Positions 36,873-45,737 of a stretch of DNA of 64,000 nucleotides are shown piece by piece. The stretch's first letter is position 1. Each line of letters begins with the position of its first letter. Below the pieces are notes generated by a model. The model made no database searches. It worked only from the letters and a program-made list of their open reading frames with translations, and was not told where the DNA came from. This DNA is from Pseudomonas fuscovaginae SE-1 (GTDB lineage Bacteria; Pseudomonadota; Gammaproteobacteria; Pseudomonadales; Pseudomonadaceae), in the NCBI RefSeq assembly GCF_000364705.1, contig NZ_AQOH01000201.1, positions 1 to 64,000 on the forward strand, read 5' to 3'. The translations under genes were made by a program, and so were the position numbers.

Positions 36873-37868
36873 TCAGGCCGCCTGCTGGAACTGTTGCCGA
36901 TACTGGTTCGGCGACAATTCGGTGTGCTGGCGGAACAGCCGTGCAAAGAAACTGGCATCGTCGTAGCCGACCTCATAGCTGATGGTCTTGATGCTCTTGC
37001 GGGTGCCGGACAACAAACCCTTGGCAGTCTCGATGCGCAGGCGCTGCAGGTAGTGCAGCGGCTTGTCGCCGGTGGCGGTCTGGAAGCGGCGCATGAAGTT
37101 GCGGATGCTCATGCCGTGGTCGCGGGCCACGTCCTCGAAGCGGAACTTGTCGGCGAAATGCTCTTCGAGCCACTGCTGGATCTGCAGGATGATCACGTCC
37201 TGGTGCAGCTTCTGGCCGCCGAAACCGATGCGTCCCGGCGCGTAGCTGCGCTGTACTTCATAGAGGATGTCGCGGGCCACCGCCTGGGCGATGTTGGCCC
37301 CGCAGAAACGCTCGATCAGGTAGATGTAGAGGTCGCAGGCCGAGGTGGTGCCGCCGGCGCAGTACAGGTTGTCGGCATCGGTCAGGTGCTTGTCCTGGTT
37401 CAACTGGACGTTGGGGAAGCGTTCGCTGAAGGTGTTGAAGAAACGCCAGTAGGTGGTGGCTTCCTTGCCGTCGAGCAGGCCGGCCTCTGCCAGCCAGAAG
37501 ACCCCGGTCGCCTCGCCGCAGAGCACGGCGCCGCGGGCATGCTGTTCGCGCAGCCAGGGCAGGACCTGTGGGTAGCGTTGGCAGAGGTTGTCGAAGTCGT
37601 CCCAGAACGCCGGCAGGATGATCACGTCGGTATCGGCCAGGCCGCCGTCCACCGGCATGGTCACGTCGCTGAAGCTGCCTACGGGCTTACCGTCGGGGCT
37701 GACCAGGCGTGTTTCGAAGGCGGGCGTGAGCCCCTGGCCAAGCTGCTTGCCGTAGCGCAGGCTGGCGAGATGGAAGAAGTCCTTGGCTTGCATGAGGGTT
37801 GAGGCGAAGACCCGGTCGGTAGCCAGGATGCTGACGCGCCGCAAGGGCGTCGGGGAGGTGTTAGCCAT
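36873..37868 (-). CDS. GlxA-family AraC-type transcriptional regulator
   Basis: 331 aa from the ATG at 37868. The N-terminal two thirds is a DJ-1/PfpI-like (class I glutamine amidotransferase-like) domain: PVDGGLADTDVIILPAFWDDF, then AVLCGEATGVFWLAEAGLLDG, where the nucleophile Cys is kept. The C-terminal third has the AraC double helix-turn-helix (FRFEDVARDHGMSIRNFMRRFQTATGDKPLHYLQRLRIETAKGLL; SYEVGYDDASFFARLFRQHTELSPNQYR). Such regulators control degradation of quaternary amines or amino acids. It is divergent from the acyl-CoA dehydrogenase gene, a plausible target. Confidence 0.9.
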   Translation of the reverse strand: MANTSPTPLRRVSILATDRVFASTLMQAKDFFHLASLRYGKQLGQGLTPAFETRLVSPDGKPVGSFSDVTMPVDGGLADTDVIILPAFWDDFDNLCQRYPQVLPWLREQHARGAVLCGEATGVFWLAEAGLLDGKEATTYWRFFNTFSERFPNVQLNQDKHLTDADNLYCAGGTTSACDLYIYLIERFCGANIAQAVARDILYEVQRSYAPGRIGFGGQKLHQDVIILQIQQWLEEHFADKFRFEDVARDHGMSIRNFMRRFQTATGDKPLHYLQRLRIETAKGLLSGTRKSIKTISYEVGYDDASFFARLFRQHTELSPNQYRQQFQQAA

Positions 37869-38014
37869 GATTCGATTATTCTTATAAGGGATAGTGGTCA
37901 ACAAACGGCTGGATCGTCTTATTTTTTGTCGGATGTGTCCAGTGGTTAGAGGTAGAACCCTGGCATAGGCTCGTTGGGCCAATCCCGGCTTCAGTGTGTC
38001 TGCAAGGTGCCCGC

Positions 38015-39151
38015 ATGATCCCCAGAACCCTATTCAGTTCCGAACATGAGCTGTTCCGCAGCAGCGTACGCAAGTTCCTCGAGCAGGAGGCGTTGCCCTT
38101 CCATGCACAGTGGGAAAAGCGGGGTTATGTCGATCGCCAGTTGTGGAACAAGGCGGGGGAGGCGGGGATGCTCTGCTCCCATCTGCCGGAAGCGTATGGT
38201 GGCATGGCGGCGGATTTTCTCTACAGCGCGGTGGTGATCGAGGAGATCAGTCGGCTGGGCCTGAGCGGGATCGGCTTCTCGTTGCATTCGGACATCGTCG
38301 CGCCGTACATCCTGCATTACGGCAGCGAAGCGCTGAAGCTCAAGTACCTGCCGCGGCTGGTCAGTGGCGAGATGGTCACGGCCATCGCGATGACCGAGCC
38401 GGGGGCCGGTTCCGACCTGCAGGGGGTCAAGACCACGGCGGTGCTCGATGGCGACGAGTATGTCCTCAATGGTTCGAAGACCTTCATCACCAACGGTTTT
38501 CTCGCCGACCTGGTGATCGTGGTCGCCAAGACCGATCCGAAGGCCGGGGCCAAGGGCACCAGCCTGTTCCTGGTCGAGGCCGACACGCCGGGCTTTGCCA
38601 AGGGCAAGCGGCTGGAGAAGGTCGGGATGAAGGCTCAGGACACCTCCGAGCTGTTCTTCCAGGACGTCCGGGTGCCCAAGGAGAACCTGCTGGGGCAGGC
38701 GGGCATGGGCTTCGCCTACCTGATGCAGGAGCTGCCCCAGGAGCGCCTGACCGTGGCGGTCGGGGCGCTGGCCTCGGCCGAAGCGGCATTGCAGTGGACG
38801 CTGGACTACACCCGTGAGCGCAAGGCCTTCGGCAAGGCGATCGCCGACTTCCAGAACACCCGTTTCAAGCTGGCGGAGATGGCCACCGAGATCCAGATCG
38901 GCCGGGTGTTCGTCGACCGCTGCCTGGAGTTGCACCTGGACGGCAAGCTCGATGTGCCGACCGCGGCGATGGCCAAGTACTCGGGCACGGACCTGCAATG
39001 CAAGGTGCTCGACGAGTGCGTCCAGTTGCATGGCGGCTACGGTTTCATGTGGGAGTACCCGGTGGCCCGGGCCTGGGCGGATGCGCGGGTGCAGCGGATC
39101 TATGCGGGGACCAACGAGATCATGAAGGAGATCATTGCACGGTCGCTGTGA
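38015..39151 (+). CDS. acyl-CoA dehydrogenase
   Basis: 378 aa from the ATG at 38015 with AAGGTG upstream. FAD enzyme oxidising an acyl-CoA to the 2,3-enoyl-CoA: signatures AIAMTEPGAGSDLQGVKTTA (about residues 123-142), MGFAYLMQELPQERL and the C-terminal QLHGGYGFMWEYPVARAWADARVQRIYAGTNEIMKEIIARSL, where Glu of the AGTNEI segment is the catalytic-base region. Chain-length specificity cannot be read. Context corresponds to PA4435, divergent from the GlxA-type regulator. Confidence 0.92.
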   Translation: MIPRTLFSSEHELFRSSVRKFLEQEALPFHAQWEKRGYVDRQLWNKAGEAGMLCSHLPEAYGGMAADFLYSAVVIEEISRLGLSGIGFSLHSDIVAPYILHYGSEALKLKYLPRLVSGEMVTAIAMTEPGAGSDLQGVKTTAVLDGDEYVLNGSKTFITNGFLADLVIVVAKTDPKAGAKGTSLFLVEADTPGFAKGKRLEKVGMKAQDTSELFFQDVRVPKENLLGQAGMGFAYLMQELPQERLTVAVGALASAEAALQWTLDYTRERKAFGKAIADFQNTRFKLAEMATEIQIGRVFVDRCLELHLDGKLDVPTAAMAKYSGTDLQCKVLDECVQLHGGYGFMWEYPVARAWADARVQRIYAGTNEIMKEIIARSL

Positions 39152-39164
39152 GGGGCGACCGTTT

Positions 39165-39250
39165 GATCGTTCCCAAAACGCAGCCCGTGACGCTCTGCGT
39201 CACAAGAACGGACACCGAGCGTCCTGGGAGGCATTCCCACGCGGAGCGTC
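39165..39250. repeat. decayed copy of the 106-bp palindromic repeat
   Basis: Begins GATCGTTCCCA, then lacks the first hairpin, keeps GTGACGCTCTGCGTCAC and GGACACCGAGCGTCC, and its right end breaks off after CCCACGCGGAGCGTC. Compare the complete copy at 9255-9360. Confidence 0.7.
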
Positions 39251-39295
39251 ACTAGTGTCCGGTAAAAACCGAAAAGGGGCACGCCGCAGCCTTTA

Positions 39296-39445
39296 TGGCG
39301 AGCGGGCTTGTCGGGACGCCGCACCGCCGCGCTCGGCTGCAAAGCAGCCGCAACCCCGGATTCCCCATTCTTCCTGATACACCGCGTTGGCCGGTTGTGG
39401 GGGGGGGCGCTCCGCGCCCCAGCGCAGGCAAGCCTGCTCGCCACA
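39296..39445. repeat. REP pair (REPIN)
   Basis: TGGCGAGCGGGCTTG at the left and, inverted, CAAGCCTGCTCGCCA at the right, with inner hairpins (CGGCTGCAAAGCAGCCG; GGGGCGCTCCGCGCCCC) and a run of ten Gs before the last one. Confidence 0.7.
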
Positions 39446-39471
39446 AGGCTGGGGCTGGCCTGGGTTGCGGC

Positions 39472-40512
39472 TTATGGTGCCGGGTTCGGATGATCCTTGT
39501 GGATCGCCTCGATCCCTGCCAGCACTTCCTCCGACAGTTCCAGGCTGGCGCTGGCAATGTTGCTGTCCAGTTGTTCCAGGGTCGTGGCACCGATGATGTT
39601 GCTGGTCACGAAGGGTTGCCGGGTGACGAACGCCAGGGCCATCTGTGCCGGATCCAGGCCGTGTTCGCGGGCCAGGGCGACGTAGCGGCTGCAGGCCGCT
39701 TCCGACTGCGGGTTGAAGTAGCGGCTGAAGCGGCTGTAGAGGCTCAGGCGGGCCTTCGCCGGGCGGGCGCCACCTTCATACTTGCCCGAAAGGAAGCCGA
39801 ACGCCATCGGCGAATAGGCCAGCAGGCCGCATTGCTCGCGCAGGGCGACTTCCGCCAGGCCGACCTCGAAACTGCGGTTGAGCAGGTTGTAGGGGTTCTG
39901 GATCGACACCGCCCGCGGCCAGCCGCGCCGCTCGGCTTCGAGCAGGAATTTCATGGTGCCCCACGGTGTTTCGTTGGACAGGCCGATGTGGCGGATCTTG
40001 CCGGCCTTGACCTGTTCGTCCAGCGCTTCGAGGATTTCCTCGATGGGCGTGAAATCCTCGTCGGTCTTGTGCTTGTAGCCCAGTTGCCCGAAGAAATTGG
40101 TGCTGCGCTCCGGCCAGTGCAGTTGGTACAGGTCGATCCAGTCGGTCCGCAGGCGCTTGAGGCTGGCGTCGAGGGCTTCGACGATATGCCGGCGGTTGTG
40201 CTTGAGGTTGCCGTCGCGAATGTAGCTGATGCCGTTGCCGGGGCCGGCGATCTTGCTCGCCAGGACCCACTGGTCGCGATCACCACGCTGCCGGAACCAG
40301 TTGCCGATGATGCGTTCGGTGCTGGCGTAGGTTTCGGCCTTGGGCGGCACCGGGTACATCTCGGCGGTATCCATGAAATTGATGCCGGCCGCCTTCGCGC
40401 GTTCGATCTGGGCAAAGGCCTCTGCCTCGGTGTTCTGCTCGCCCCAGGTCATGGTCCCCAGGCAAATTGCGCTCACGTTCAGGTCGGTCCGGCCTAGCTG
40501 ACGGTATTCCAT
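39472..40512 (-). CDS. tas: Tas-like NADP(H)-dependent aldo/keto reductase
   Basis: 346 aa from the ATG at 40512 with GGGAG upstream, exactly the length of E. coli Tas. Close similarity is visible throughout: LGTMTWGEQNTEAEA, DTAEMYPVPPKAETYASTERIIGNWF (Asp/Tyr catalytic residues), LYQLHWPERSTNFFGQLGYK, SIQNPYNLLNRSFEVGLAEV, GLDPAQMALAFVTRQPFVTSNIIGATT. Cytoplasmic reductase with NADPH; physiological substrate unknown (Tas was found through tyrosine auxotrophy suppression). Divergent from rplM. Confidence 0.9.
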   Translation of the reverse strand: MEYRQLGRTDLNVSAICLGTMTWGEQNTEAEAFAQIERAKAAGINFMDTAEMYPVPPKAETYASTERIIGNWFRQRGDRDQWVLASKIAGPGNGISYIRDGNLKHNRRHIVEALDASLKRLRTDWIDLYQLHWPERSTNFFGQLGYKHKTDEDFTPIEEILEALDEQVKAGKIRHIGLSNETPWGTMKFLLEAERRGWPRAVSIQNPYNLLNRSFEVGLAEVALREQCGLLAYSPMAFGFLSGKYEGGARPAKARLSLYSRFSRYFNPQSEAACSRYVALAREHGLDPAQMALAFVTRQPFVTSNIIGATTLEQLDSNIASASLELSEEVLAGIEAIHKDHPNPAP

Positions 40513-40688
40513 TGGCTGCTCCCGTGGGAAAACACCCATAAAAGCAGGTTGAATTTTTTTTGGCAATCTGGATAATTGCGCACCTCTTTATGCAGTGGAA
40601 GTGATGCGCCGCCGCCAAAGAATCTTGCCGTTGAACGGACGCGCCGACCCGAGCCCCCGATAGCGTCTGTATCCGGCTGCCTTTGACC

Positions 40689-40717
40689 TTGTCAAAGTAC
40701 GCACTATTCAGTAAGAT
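40689..40717 (+). promoter_or_regulatory. sigma-70 promoter of rplM-rpsI
   Basis: TTGTCA, 17-bp spacer, TAAGAT, followed by GC-rich discriminator-like CCGCCG; 41 bp before the rplM start. Good hexamers with ideal spacing. Confidence 0.75.
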
Positions 40718-40757
40718 CCGCCGTCTTATTTACAGGCGGCCCCTGAGGCTATAAAGA

Positions 40758-41186
40758 ATGAAAACTTTTACTGCTAAACCGGAAACAGTTAAGCGCGACT
40801 GGTTTGTCGTCGACGCTGCTGGTCAGACCCTGGGTCGTCTGGCCACCGAAATCGCGAGCCGTCTGCGTGGCAAGCACAAAGCCGAATACACCCCGCACGT
40901 CGATACCGGTGACTACATCGTCGTCATCAACGCCGAGCAGGTTCGTGTGACCGGTGCTAAAACCTCCGACAAGATGTACTACTCCCACTCCGGTTTCCCG
41001 GGCGGCATCAAGTCGATCAACTTCGAAAAGCTGATCGCAAAAGCCCCTGAGCGCGTGATCGAGACCGCGGTAAAAGGCATGCTGCCTAAGAACCCGCTGG
41101 GTCGCGACATGTACCGTAAGCTGAAAGTCTATGCGGGCGCTGTACACCCTCATACTGCTCAGCAGCCCCAAGAACTGAAGATTTAA
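40758..41186 (+). CDS. rplM: 50S ribosomal protein L13
   Basis: 142 aa, the standard length. Early-assembly protein that binds 23S rRNA. Typical start [41 protein letters not shown] and the signature [27 protein letters not shown] are all present. First gene of an operon with rpsI (15 nt downstream). Strong codon bias expected of highly expressed genes. Confidence 0.99.
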   Translation: MKTFTAKPETVKRDWFVVDAAGQTLGRLATEIASRLRGKHKAEYTPHVDTGDYIVVINAEQVRVTGAKTSDKMYYSHSGFPGGIKSINFEKLIAKAPERVIETAVKGMLPKNPLGRDMYRKLKVYAGAVHPHTAQQPQELKI

Positions 41187-41200
41187 CGGAATAGTTCATT

Positions 41201-41593
41201 ATGTCGGCGACTCAAAACTACGGCACTGGCCGTCGCAAGACCGCAACCGCACGCGTTTTCCTGCGTCCAGGTACCGGTAACATCTCCATCAACAACCGCT
41301 CCCTGGACACGTTCTTCGGTCGCGAAACTGCCCGCATGGTCGTTCGCCAGCCGCTGGAACTGACCGAGACCGTCGAGAAATTCGACGTCTACGTCACCGT
41401 CATCGGTGGCGGTGTGAGTGGCCAGGCTGGCGCAATCCGCCACGGCATCACTCGTGCCCTGATGGACTACGACGAAAGCCTGCGCAGCACCCTGCGTAAA
41501 GCTGGTTACGTTACCCGCGACGCTCGTGAAGTCGAGCGTAAGAAAGTTGGTCTGCGTAAAGCGCGTAAGCGTCCGCAGTACTCGAAGCGTTAA
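41201..41593 (+). CDS. rpsI: 30S ribosomal protein S9
   Basis: 130 aa. The family signature [17 protein letters not shown] is at residues 8-24, and the C-terminus [12 protein letters not shown] reaches the P-site tRNA in the ribosome. Co-transcribed with rplM, ends at a strong terminator. Confidence 0.99.
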   Translation: MSATQNYGTGRRKTATARVFLRPGTGNISINNRSLDTFFGRETARMVVRQPLELTETVEKFDVYVTVIGGGVSGQAGAIRHGITRALMDYDESLRSTLRKAGYVTRDAREVERKKVGLRKARKRPQYSKR

Positions 41594-41613
41594 TTCGCTC
41601 CCAGCTTCAAAAG

Positions 41614-41647
41614 AAGCCCGGTTTCCATGTGGAACCGGGCTTTTTTT
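41614..41647 (+). terminator. rho-independent terminator after rpsI
   Basis: AGCCCGGTTTCC / GGAACCGGGCT stem followed by seven Ts. Confidence 0.92.
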
Positions 41648-41843
41648 ATGGGCGAAATATTTGCTGTGACAACTTGCCACATCCGTAGACCCCCTATACT
41701 ACAAGGCCTGGGGCACTGTGTGCCGGGTAATTACCTTGTCAGAGGTGGGGCTTTTCATTACCATTCGGCAAAATTTTTATAACGATAGATTTTTACTTAG
41801 ACGCCTGATTTAACAGGCCACAAAGCTGATGGGAGAGGACTGA

Positions 41844-42437
41844 ATGAGCAATGACGGCGTGAATGCAGGCCGGCGTCGCTTTCTCGTAGCAGCCACATCC
41901 GTGGTAGGAGCTGCAGGAGCGGTGGGGGCTGCGGTCCCGTTCGTGGGGTCATGGTTTCCCAGTGCCAAGGCGAAAGCCGCCGGTGCACCGGTGAAAGTGA
42001 ATATCGCCAAGATCGACCCGGGACAGCAGATGATTGCCGAGTGGCGTGGCCAGCCGGTCTTCATCGTGCGCCGCACCGAGGAGATCCTGGGAAATCTGAC
42101 GAAGATCGAGGGGCAGCTCTCCGATCCAACCTCCAAGAACTCGGTACAACCCCCCTACGTCGATCCGAAGACGCGTTCGATCAAGCCGGAAGTCCTGCTG
42201 CTGATCGGTATCTGTACCCACCTGGGTTGCTCTCCCACCTTCCGTCCGGAAGTGGCGCCCGCCGACCTCGGCAAGGACTGGGTAGGTGGCTATTTCTGCC
42301 CGTGCCACGGTTCTCACTACGATCTCGCCGGTCGCGTCTACAAGGCTCAACCCGCGCCTTTGAACCTGCCGGTTCCACCGCATTCCTATGAGTCCGACAC
42401 GATCATTGTCGTTGGCGTCGATCAGGAGAAAGCGTGA
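41844..42437 (+). CDS. petA: ubiquinol-cytochrome c reductase Rieske iron-sulfur subunit
   Basis: 197 aa. Carries the [2Fe-2S] cluster of the bc1 complex: CTHLGC and CPCHGSHYD motifs (about residues 130-135 and 150-158) provide two Cys and two His ligands. The N-terminus has a Tat-type signal (NAGRRRFLVAATSV) with a membrane anchor helix that is not cleaved. GGGAGAGG precedes the ATG. First gene of petABC; its last codons overlap the petB start. Confidence 0.97.
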   Translation: MSNDGVNAGRRRFLVAATSVVGAAGAVGAAVPFVGSWFPSAKAKAAGAPVKVNIAKIDPGQQMIAEWRGQPVFIVRRTEEILGNLTKIEGQLSDPTSKNSVQPPYVDPKTRSIKPEVLLLIGICTHLGCSPTFRPEVAPADLGKDWVGGYFCPCHGSHYDLAGRVYKAQPAPLNLPVPPHSYESDTIIVVGVDQEKA

Positions 42438-43648
42438 TGAGCAAGTTCATGGATTGGGTTGATGCGCGCTTCCCTGCCACCAAGATGTGGGAAGACCATC
42501 TCAGCAAGTACTACGCACCGAAAAACTTCAACTTCCTCTACTTCTTCGGCTCCCTGGCATTGCTGGTGCTGGTCAACCAGATCGTCACCGGCGTCTGGCT
42601 GACGATGAGCTACACCCCCTCGGCGGAAGAGGCTTTCGCCTCCGTCGAGTACATCATGCGTGATGTCGAGTACGGTGCGATCCTGCGTCTGCTGCACTCA
42701 ACCGGCGCTTCGGCGTTCTTCATCGTGGTCTATCTGCACATGTTCCGTGGCCTGCTCTACGGTTCGTACCAGAAACCGCGTGAGCTGGTCTGGCTGTTCG
42801 GCATGCTGATCTACCTGGCGCTGATGGCCGAGGCCTTCATGGGCTACCTGCTGCCGTGGGGGCAGATGTCCTACTGGGGCGCACAGGTGATCATCTCGCT
42901 GTTCGGTGCGATTCCGGTCATCGGCAACGACCTGACCCAGTGGATCCGTGGTGACTACCTGATTTCCGGAATCACCCTGAACCGCTTCTTCGCCCTGCAC
43001 GTGGTTGCGCTGCCGATCGTGATTCTCGGCCTGGTGGTGCTGCATATCCTGGCGTTGCACGAAGTGGGTTCGAATAACCCCGATGGTGTCGACATCAAGA
43101 AGAAAAAGGACGAAAACGGCGTACCGCTGGACGGCATTCCGTTCCATCCGTACTACACCGTGAAAGACATCGTCGGTGTGGTGGTGTTCCTGTTCATCTT
43201 CTGTTCCGTGGTGTTCTTCTTCCCGGAAATGGGAGGGTACTTCCTCGAAAAACCGAACTTCGAAGTGGCCAACGCCTTCAAGACACCGGAGCATATTGCT
43301 CCTGTCTGGTACTTCACGCCGTTCTACGCGATTCTGCGGGCGGTGCCGGACAAGCTCATGGGCGTTCTCGCCATGGGCGCCTCGATCGCCCTGCTGTTCG
43401 TGCTGCCGTGGCTGGACCGCAGTCCGGTCAAGTCGATGCGCTACAAGGGGTGGCTGAGTCGGATCTGGCTGGTGATCTTCTGTGTGTCCTTCCTGATCCT
43501 TGGCTGGCTGGGCGTCATGGCGCCGACGCCGGGGCGTACACTGCTGTCGCAGGTGTGCACCGTGCTGTATTTCGCCTACTTCATTCTGATGCCGTTCTAT
43601 ACCCGGCTCGAGAAGACCAAACCGGTTCCGGAAAGGGTGACTGGCTGA
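42437..43648 (+). CDS. petB: cytochrome b of the bc1 complex
   Basis: 403 aa. The ATG at 42437 overlaps the petA stop by one base (TGATG) and follows AGGAGAA. Membrane subunit with eight predicted helices that binds hemes bL and bH; the paired His positions are visible in LHSTGASAFFIVVYLHMFRGL and FFALHVVALPIVILGLVVLHILALH. The quinol site P-E-W-like segment appears as TPEHIAPVWYFTPFYAILRA. Oxidises ubiquinol and passes electrons to the Rieske centre. Confidence 0.97.
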   Translation: MSKFMDWVDARFPATKMWEDHLSKYYAPKNFNFLYFFGSLALLVLVNQIVTGVWLTMSYTPSAEEAFASVEYIMRDVEYGAILRLLHSTGASAFFIVVYLHMFRGLLYGSYQKPRELVWLFGMLIYLALMAEAFMGYLLPWGQMSYWGAQVIISLFGAIPVIGNDLTQWIRGDYLISGITLNRFFALHVVALPIVILGLVVLHILALHEVGSNNPDGVDIKKKKDENGVPLDGIPFHPYYTVKDIVGVVVFLFIFCSVVFFFPEMGGYFLEKPNFEVANAFKTPEHIAPVWYFTPFYAILRAVPDKLMGVLAMGASIALLFVLPWLDRSPVKSMRYKGWLSRIWLVIFCVSFLILGWLGVMAPTPGRTLLSQVCTVLYFAYFILMPFYTRLEKTKPVPERVTG

Positions 43649-44430
43649 TGAAAAAACTATTCGCTGTTTTGATGCTTGCGGCTCTGCCGGTTCTGTCTTT
43701 CGCTGCCGAACATGGTGGCCCCGAGCTTGAAAAGGTCGATATCGACGTTTCCGACAAGGCTGCCATGCAGGATGGTGCGCGGACCTTCGCCAACTACTGC
43801 ATGGGTTGCCACAGTGCCAAGTTCCAGCGTTATGAGCGGGTGGCCGATGACCTGGGCATCCCCCATGACCTGATGCTCAAGAACCTGGTGTTCACCGGTG
43901 CCAAGATCGGTGATCACATGAATATCGGCATGCAGCCGGCGGACGCCAAGGCCTGGTTCGGCGCGGCTCCGCCCGACCTGACCCTGGTGGCGCGAGTACG
44001 TGGCACCGACTGGCTCTATGGTTACCTGCGTTCGTTCTACGAGGACCCGGCGCGCCCATGGGGTGTGAACAACAAGGTTTTCCCGAACGTCGGCATGCCG
44101 AATGTCCTGGTCGGGCTGCAGGGGCGCCAGGTCGTCGGTTGCAAGCAGGTGCAAATCGTCGAGGACGGCAAGAAGCAGTATGATCCGCTGACCGGCACGC
44201 CACTGACTCATGAAGCGTGTGACCAGCTGACCATCGTGCCGAAAACCGGTACCTTGACGGAAGAGCAGTTCGACGAGAAGGTCAAGAACCTGGTGACCTT
44301 CCTGGCCTACTCGGCCAACCCGGTGAAGCTGCAGCATCAGCGCATCGGTACTTACGTTCTGCTGTACCTGGCCTTCCTCTTCGTATTCGCTTATCTGCTC
44401 AAGCGCGAATACTGGAAGGATGTGCACTGA
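43648..44430 (+). CDS. petC: cytochrome c1
   Basis: 260 aa from the ATG at 43648, which overlaps the petB stop by one base. Signal peptide MKKLFAVLMLAALPVLSFAA, covalent heme motif C-x-x-C-H in NYCMGCHSAKFQRY (about residues 51-58), axial Met downstream (NIGMQPADAKAWFGAAPPDLT), and a C-terminal membrane anchor YVLLYLAFLFVFAYLLKREYW. It transfers electrons from the Rieske protein to soluble cytochrome c. Last gene of petABC. Confidence 0.97.
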   Translation: MKKLFAVLMLAALPVLSFAAEHGGPELEKVDIDVSDKAAMQDGARTFANYCMGCHSAKFQRYERVADDLGIPHDLMLKNLVFTGAKIGDHMNIGMQPADAKAWFGAAPPDLTLVARVRGTDWLYGYLRSFYEDPARPWGVNNKVFPNVGMPNVLVGLQGRQVVGCKQVQIVEDGKKQYDPLTGTPLTHEACDQLTIVPKTGTLTEEQFDEKVKNLVTFLAYSANPVKLQHQRIGTYVLLYLAFLFVFAYLLKREYWKDVH

Positions 44431-44458
44431 TAACGTTGTAATATAGCGGTCAGTCAAT

Positions 44459-44581
44459 CGTGCGCGCCCAAGGGTGCCTCTGAGACGTAGCGAGCTGGTG
44501 TGGAGGGGGTGAATCCGAAACGGTTTCACCGGTTGTCCCTCCACTCGTTACGGGAGGCTTCCCTTGGGCGCGTTCGTTTTT
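44459..44581 (+). ncRNA. large structured RNA hairpin upstream of sspA (leader, attenuator or sRNA)
   Basis: A nested set of helices closes on itself: CGCGCCCAAGGG (44463-44474) pairs perfectly with CCCTTGGGCGCG (44561-44572); GCCTC with GAGGC; GTAGCGA with TCGTTAC (one G-U); GTGGAGGG (44500-44507) with CCCTCCAC (44537-44544); GGTGAA with TTCACC at the apex. Five Ts follow at 44577-44581. It thus looks like a very long intrinsic terminator or a discrete RNA, lying between petC and the sspA ribosome-binding site (25 nt downstream). A -10-like TAATAT is at 44439-44444. No known family is assigned. Confidence 0.65.
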
Positions 44582-44618
44582 GCGTTTCGACCATTTCAAA
44601 CAAGCGAGGAGGACCGCC

Positions 44619-45248
44619 ATGGGCGTGACCAATCGGTTGGCCTGTTACTCCGACCCCGCCGACCACTATTCCCACCGAGTGCGTATTGTGTTGGCGGAAA
44701 AGGGTGTCAGTGCCGAGATCATCAGTGTCGAGGCTGGACGCCAGCCCGCGAAACTGGCCGAAGTGAACCCTTACGGCAGCCTGCCCACCCTGGTCGATCG
44801 CGACCTGGCGTTGTGGGAGTCGACCGTGGTGATGGAATACCTGGATGAGCGCTATCCGCACCCACCGCTGCTGCCGGTTTATCCTGTGGCGCGGGCCAAC
44901 AGCCGATTGCTGATGCATCGCATCCAGCGCGACTGGTGCGGGCTGGTCGATCTGATCCTGGATTCGCGAACCAAGGAGCCGGCGCGTGCGCAGGCGCGCA
45001 AGGAGCTGCGTGAGAGCCTGACCGGAGTGTCTCCGTTGTTCGCCGACAAGCCTTTCTTTCTCAGTGAGGAGCAAAGTCTGGTCGATTGCTGTCTATTGCC
45101 CATACTCTGGCGTTTGCCGACTCTGGGTATTGAATTGCCGCGGCAAGCCAAGCCGTTGCTTGATTATATGGAGCGCCAGTTTGCGCGTGAGGCTTTCCAG
45201 GCGAGCCTGTCTGGTGTCGAACGCGATATGCGCCAAGGAGCTGTTTAA
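44619..45248 (+). CDS. sspA: stringent starvation protein A
   Basis: 209 aa, ATG at 44619 after GAGGAGG. GST-fold protein (thioredoxin-like N-domain: [30 protein letters not shown], then [35 protein letters not shown]) that binds RNA polymerase and acts as a transcription cofactor during starvation and virulence gene control; it lacks glutathione transferase activity. Its TAA overlaps the sspB ATG (TAATG). The hairpin element directly upstream may control its expression. Confidence 0.95.
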   Translation: MGVTNRLACYSDPADHYSHRVRIVLAEKGVSAEIISVEAGRQPAKLAEVNPYGSLPTLVDRDLALWESTVVMEYLDERYPHPPLLPVYPVARANSRLLMHRIQRDWCGLVDLILDSRTKEPARAQARKELRESLTGVSPLFADKPFFLSEEQSLVDCCLLPILWRLPTLGIELPRQAKPLLDYMERQFAREAFQASLSGVERDMRQGAV

Positions 45249-45652
45249 TGAACTCCAGCCGTCCTTATTTGGTTCGTGCCCTGTACGAATGGATAGTGGA
45301 TAACGATTGCACGCCGCACATCCTGGTCAATTCCGAGGCTCCCTCGGTCCAGGTGCCACAAGGCTTTGCCAGCGACGGGCAGATTGTCCTGAATATTTCT
45401 CCAAGTGCCGTGCGTCATCTGCATATGGATAACGAAGCGGTCAGTTTCGAAGGCCGTTTCGGTGGTGTGGCCCATACGCTCTACGTGCCCATCGGGGCCA
45501 TTCTGGGAATCTATGCCCGGGAAAATGGCCAGGGCATGGTCTTTGATCTCGAGTCGCCGATGGAAGAGGACGACAATGCGGTGGAACCGGATGACGATGG
45601 GCCGGAGCCGCCACGTCCGAGCGGGCGTCCGAGCCTGAAGGTTGTGAAGTAA
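45248..45652 (+). CDS. sspB: ClpXP protease specificity-enhancing factor SspB
   Basis: 134 aa, start overlapping sspA stop by one base. N-terminal SspB fold (PYLVRALYEWIVDNDCTPHILVN, FEGRFGGVAHTLYVPIGAILGIYARENGQGMVF) that binds ssrA-tagged proteins, an acidic flexible linker, and a C-terminal ClpX-tethering tail (RPSLKVVK). It delivers tmRNA-tagged polypeptides to ClpXP. Confidence 0.96.
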   Translation: MNSSRPYLVRALYEWIVDNDCTPHILVNSEAPSVQVPQGFASDGQIVLNISPSAVRHLHMDNEAVSFEGRFGGVAHTLYVPIGAILGIYARENGQGMVFDLESPMEEDDNAVEPDDDGPEPPRPSGRPSLKVVK

Positions 45653-45670
45653 TCGTCGGGCCTGTGTGCG

Positions 45671-45709
45671 AAAAAGCCCCTGTCATCGCAAGATGGCAGG
45701 GGCTTTTTT
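45671..45709 (+). terminator. rho-independent terminator after sspB
   Basis: AAAAAGCCCCTGTCAT...ATGGCAGGGGCTTTTTT, a long stem with T-run; symmetrical A-run means it could also act on the opposite strand. Confidence 0.93.
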
Positions 45710-45737
45710 CAAGAGGTTGGAGTGCTTGCCATTCCTT

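Noticed and set aside
41673..41700. Promoter for petA: TTGCCA and TATACT
   Set aside because: Spacer is only 15 bp and no better -35 fits; the -10-like hexamer may be real but the promoter was not listed as a feature.
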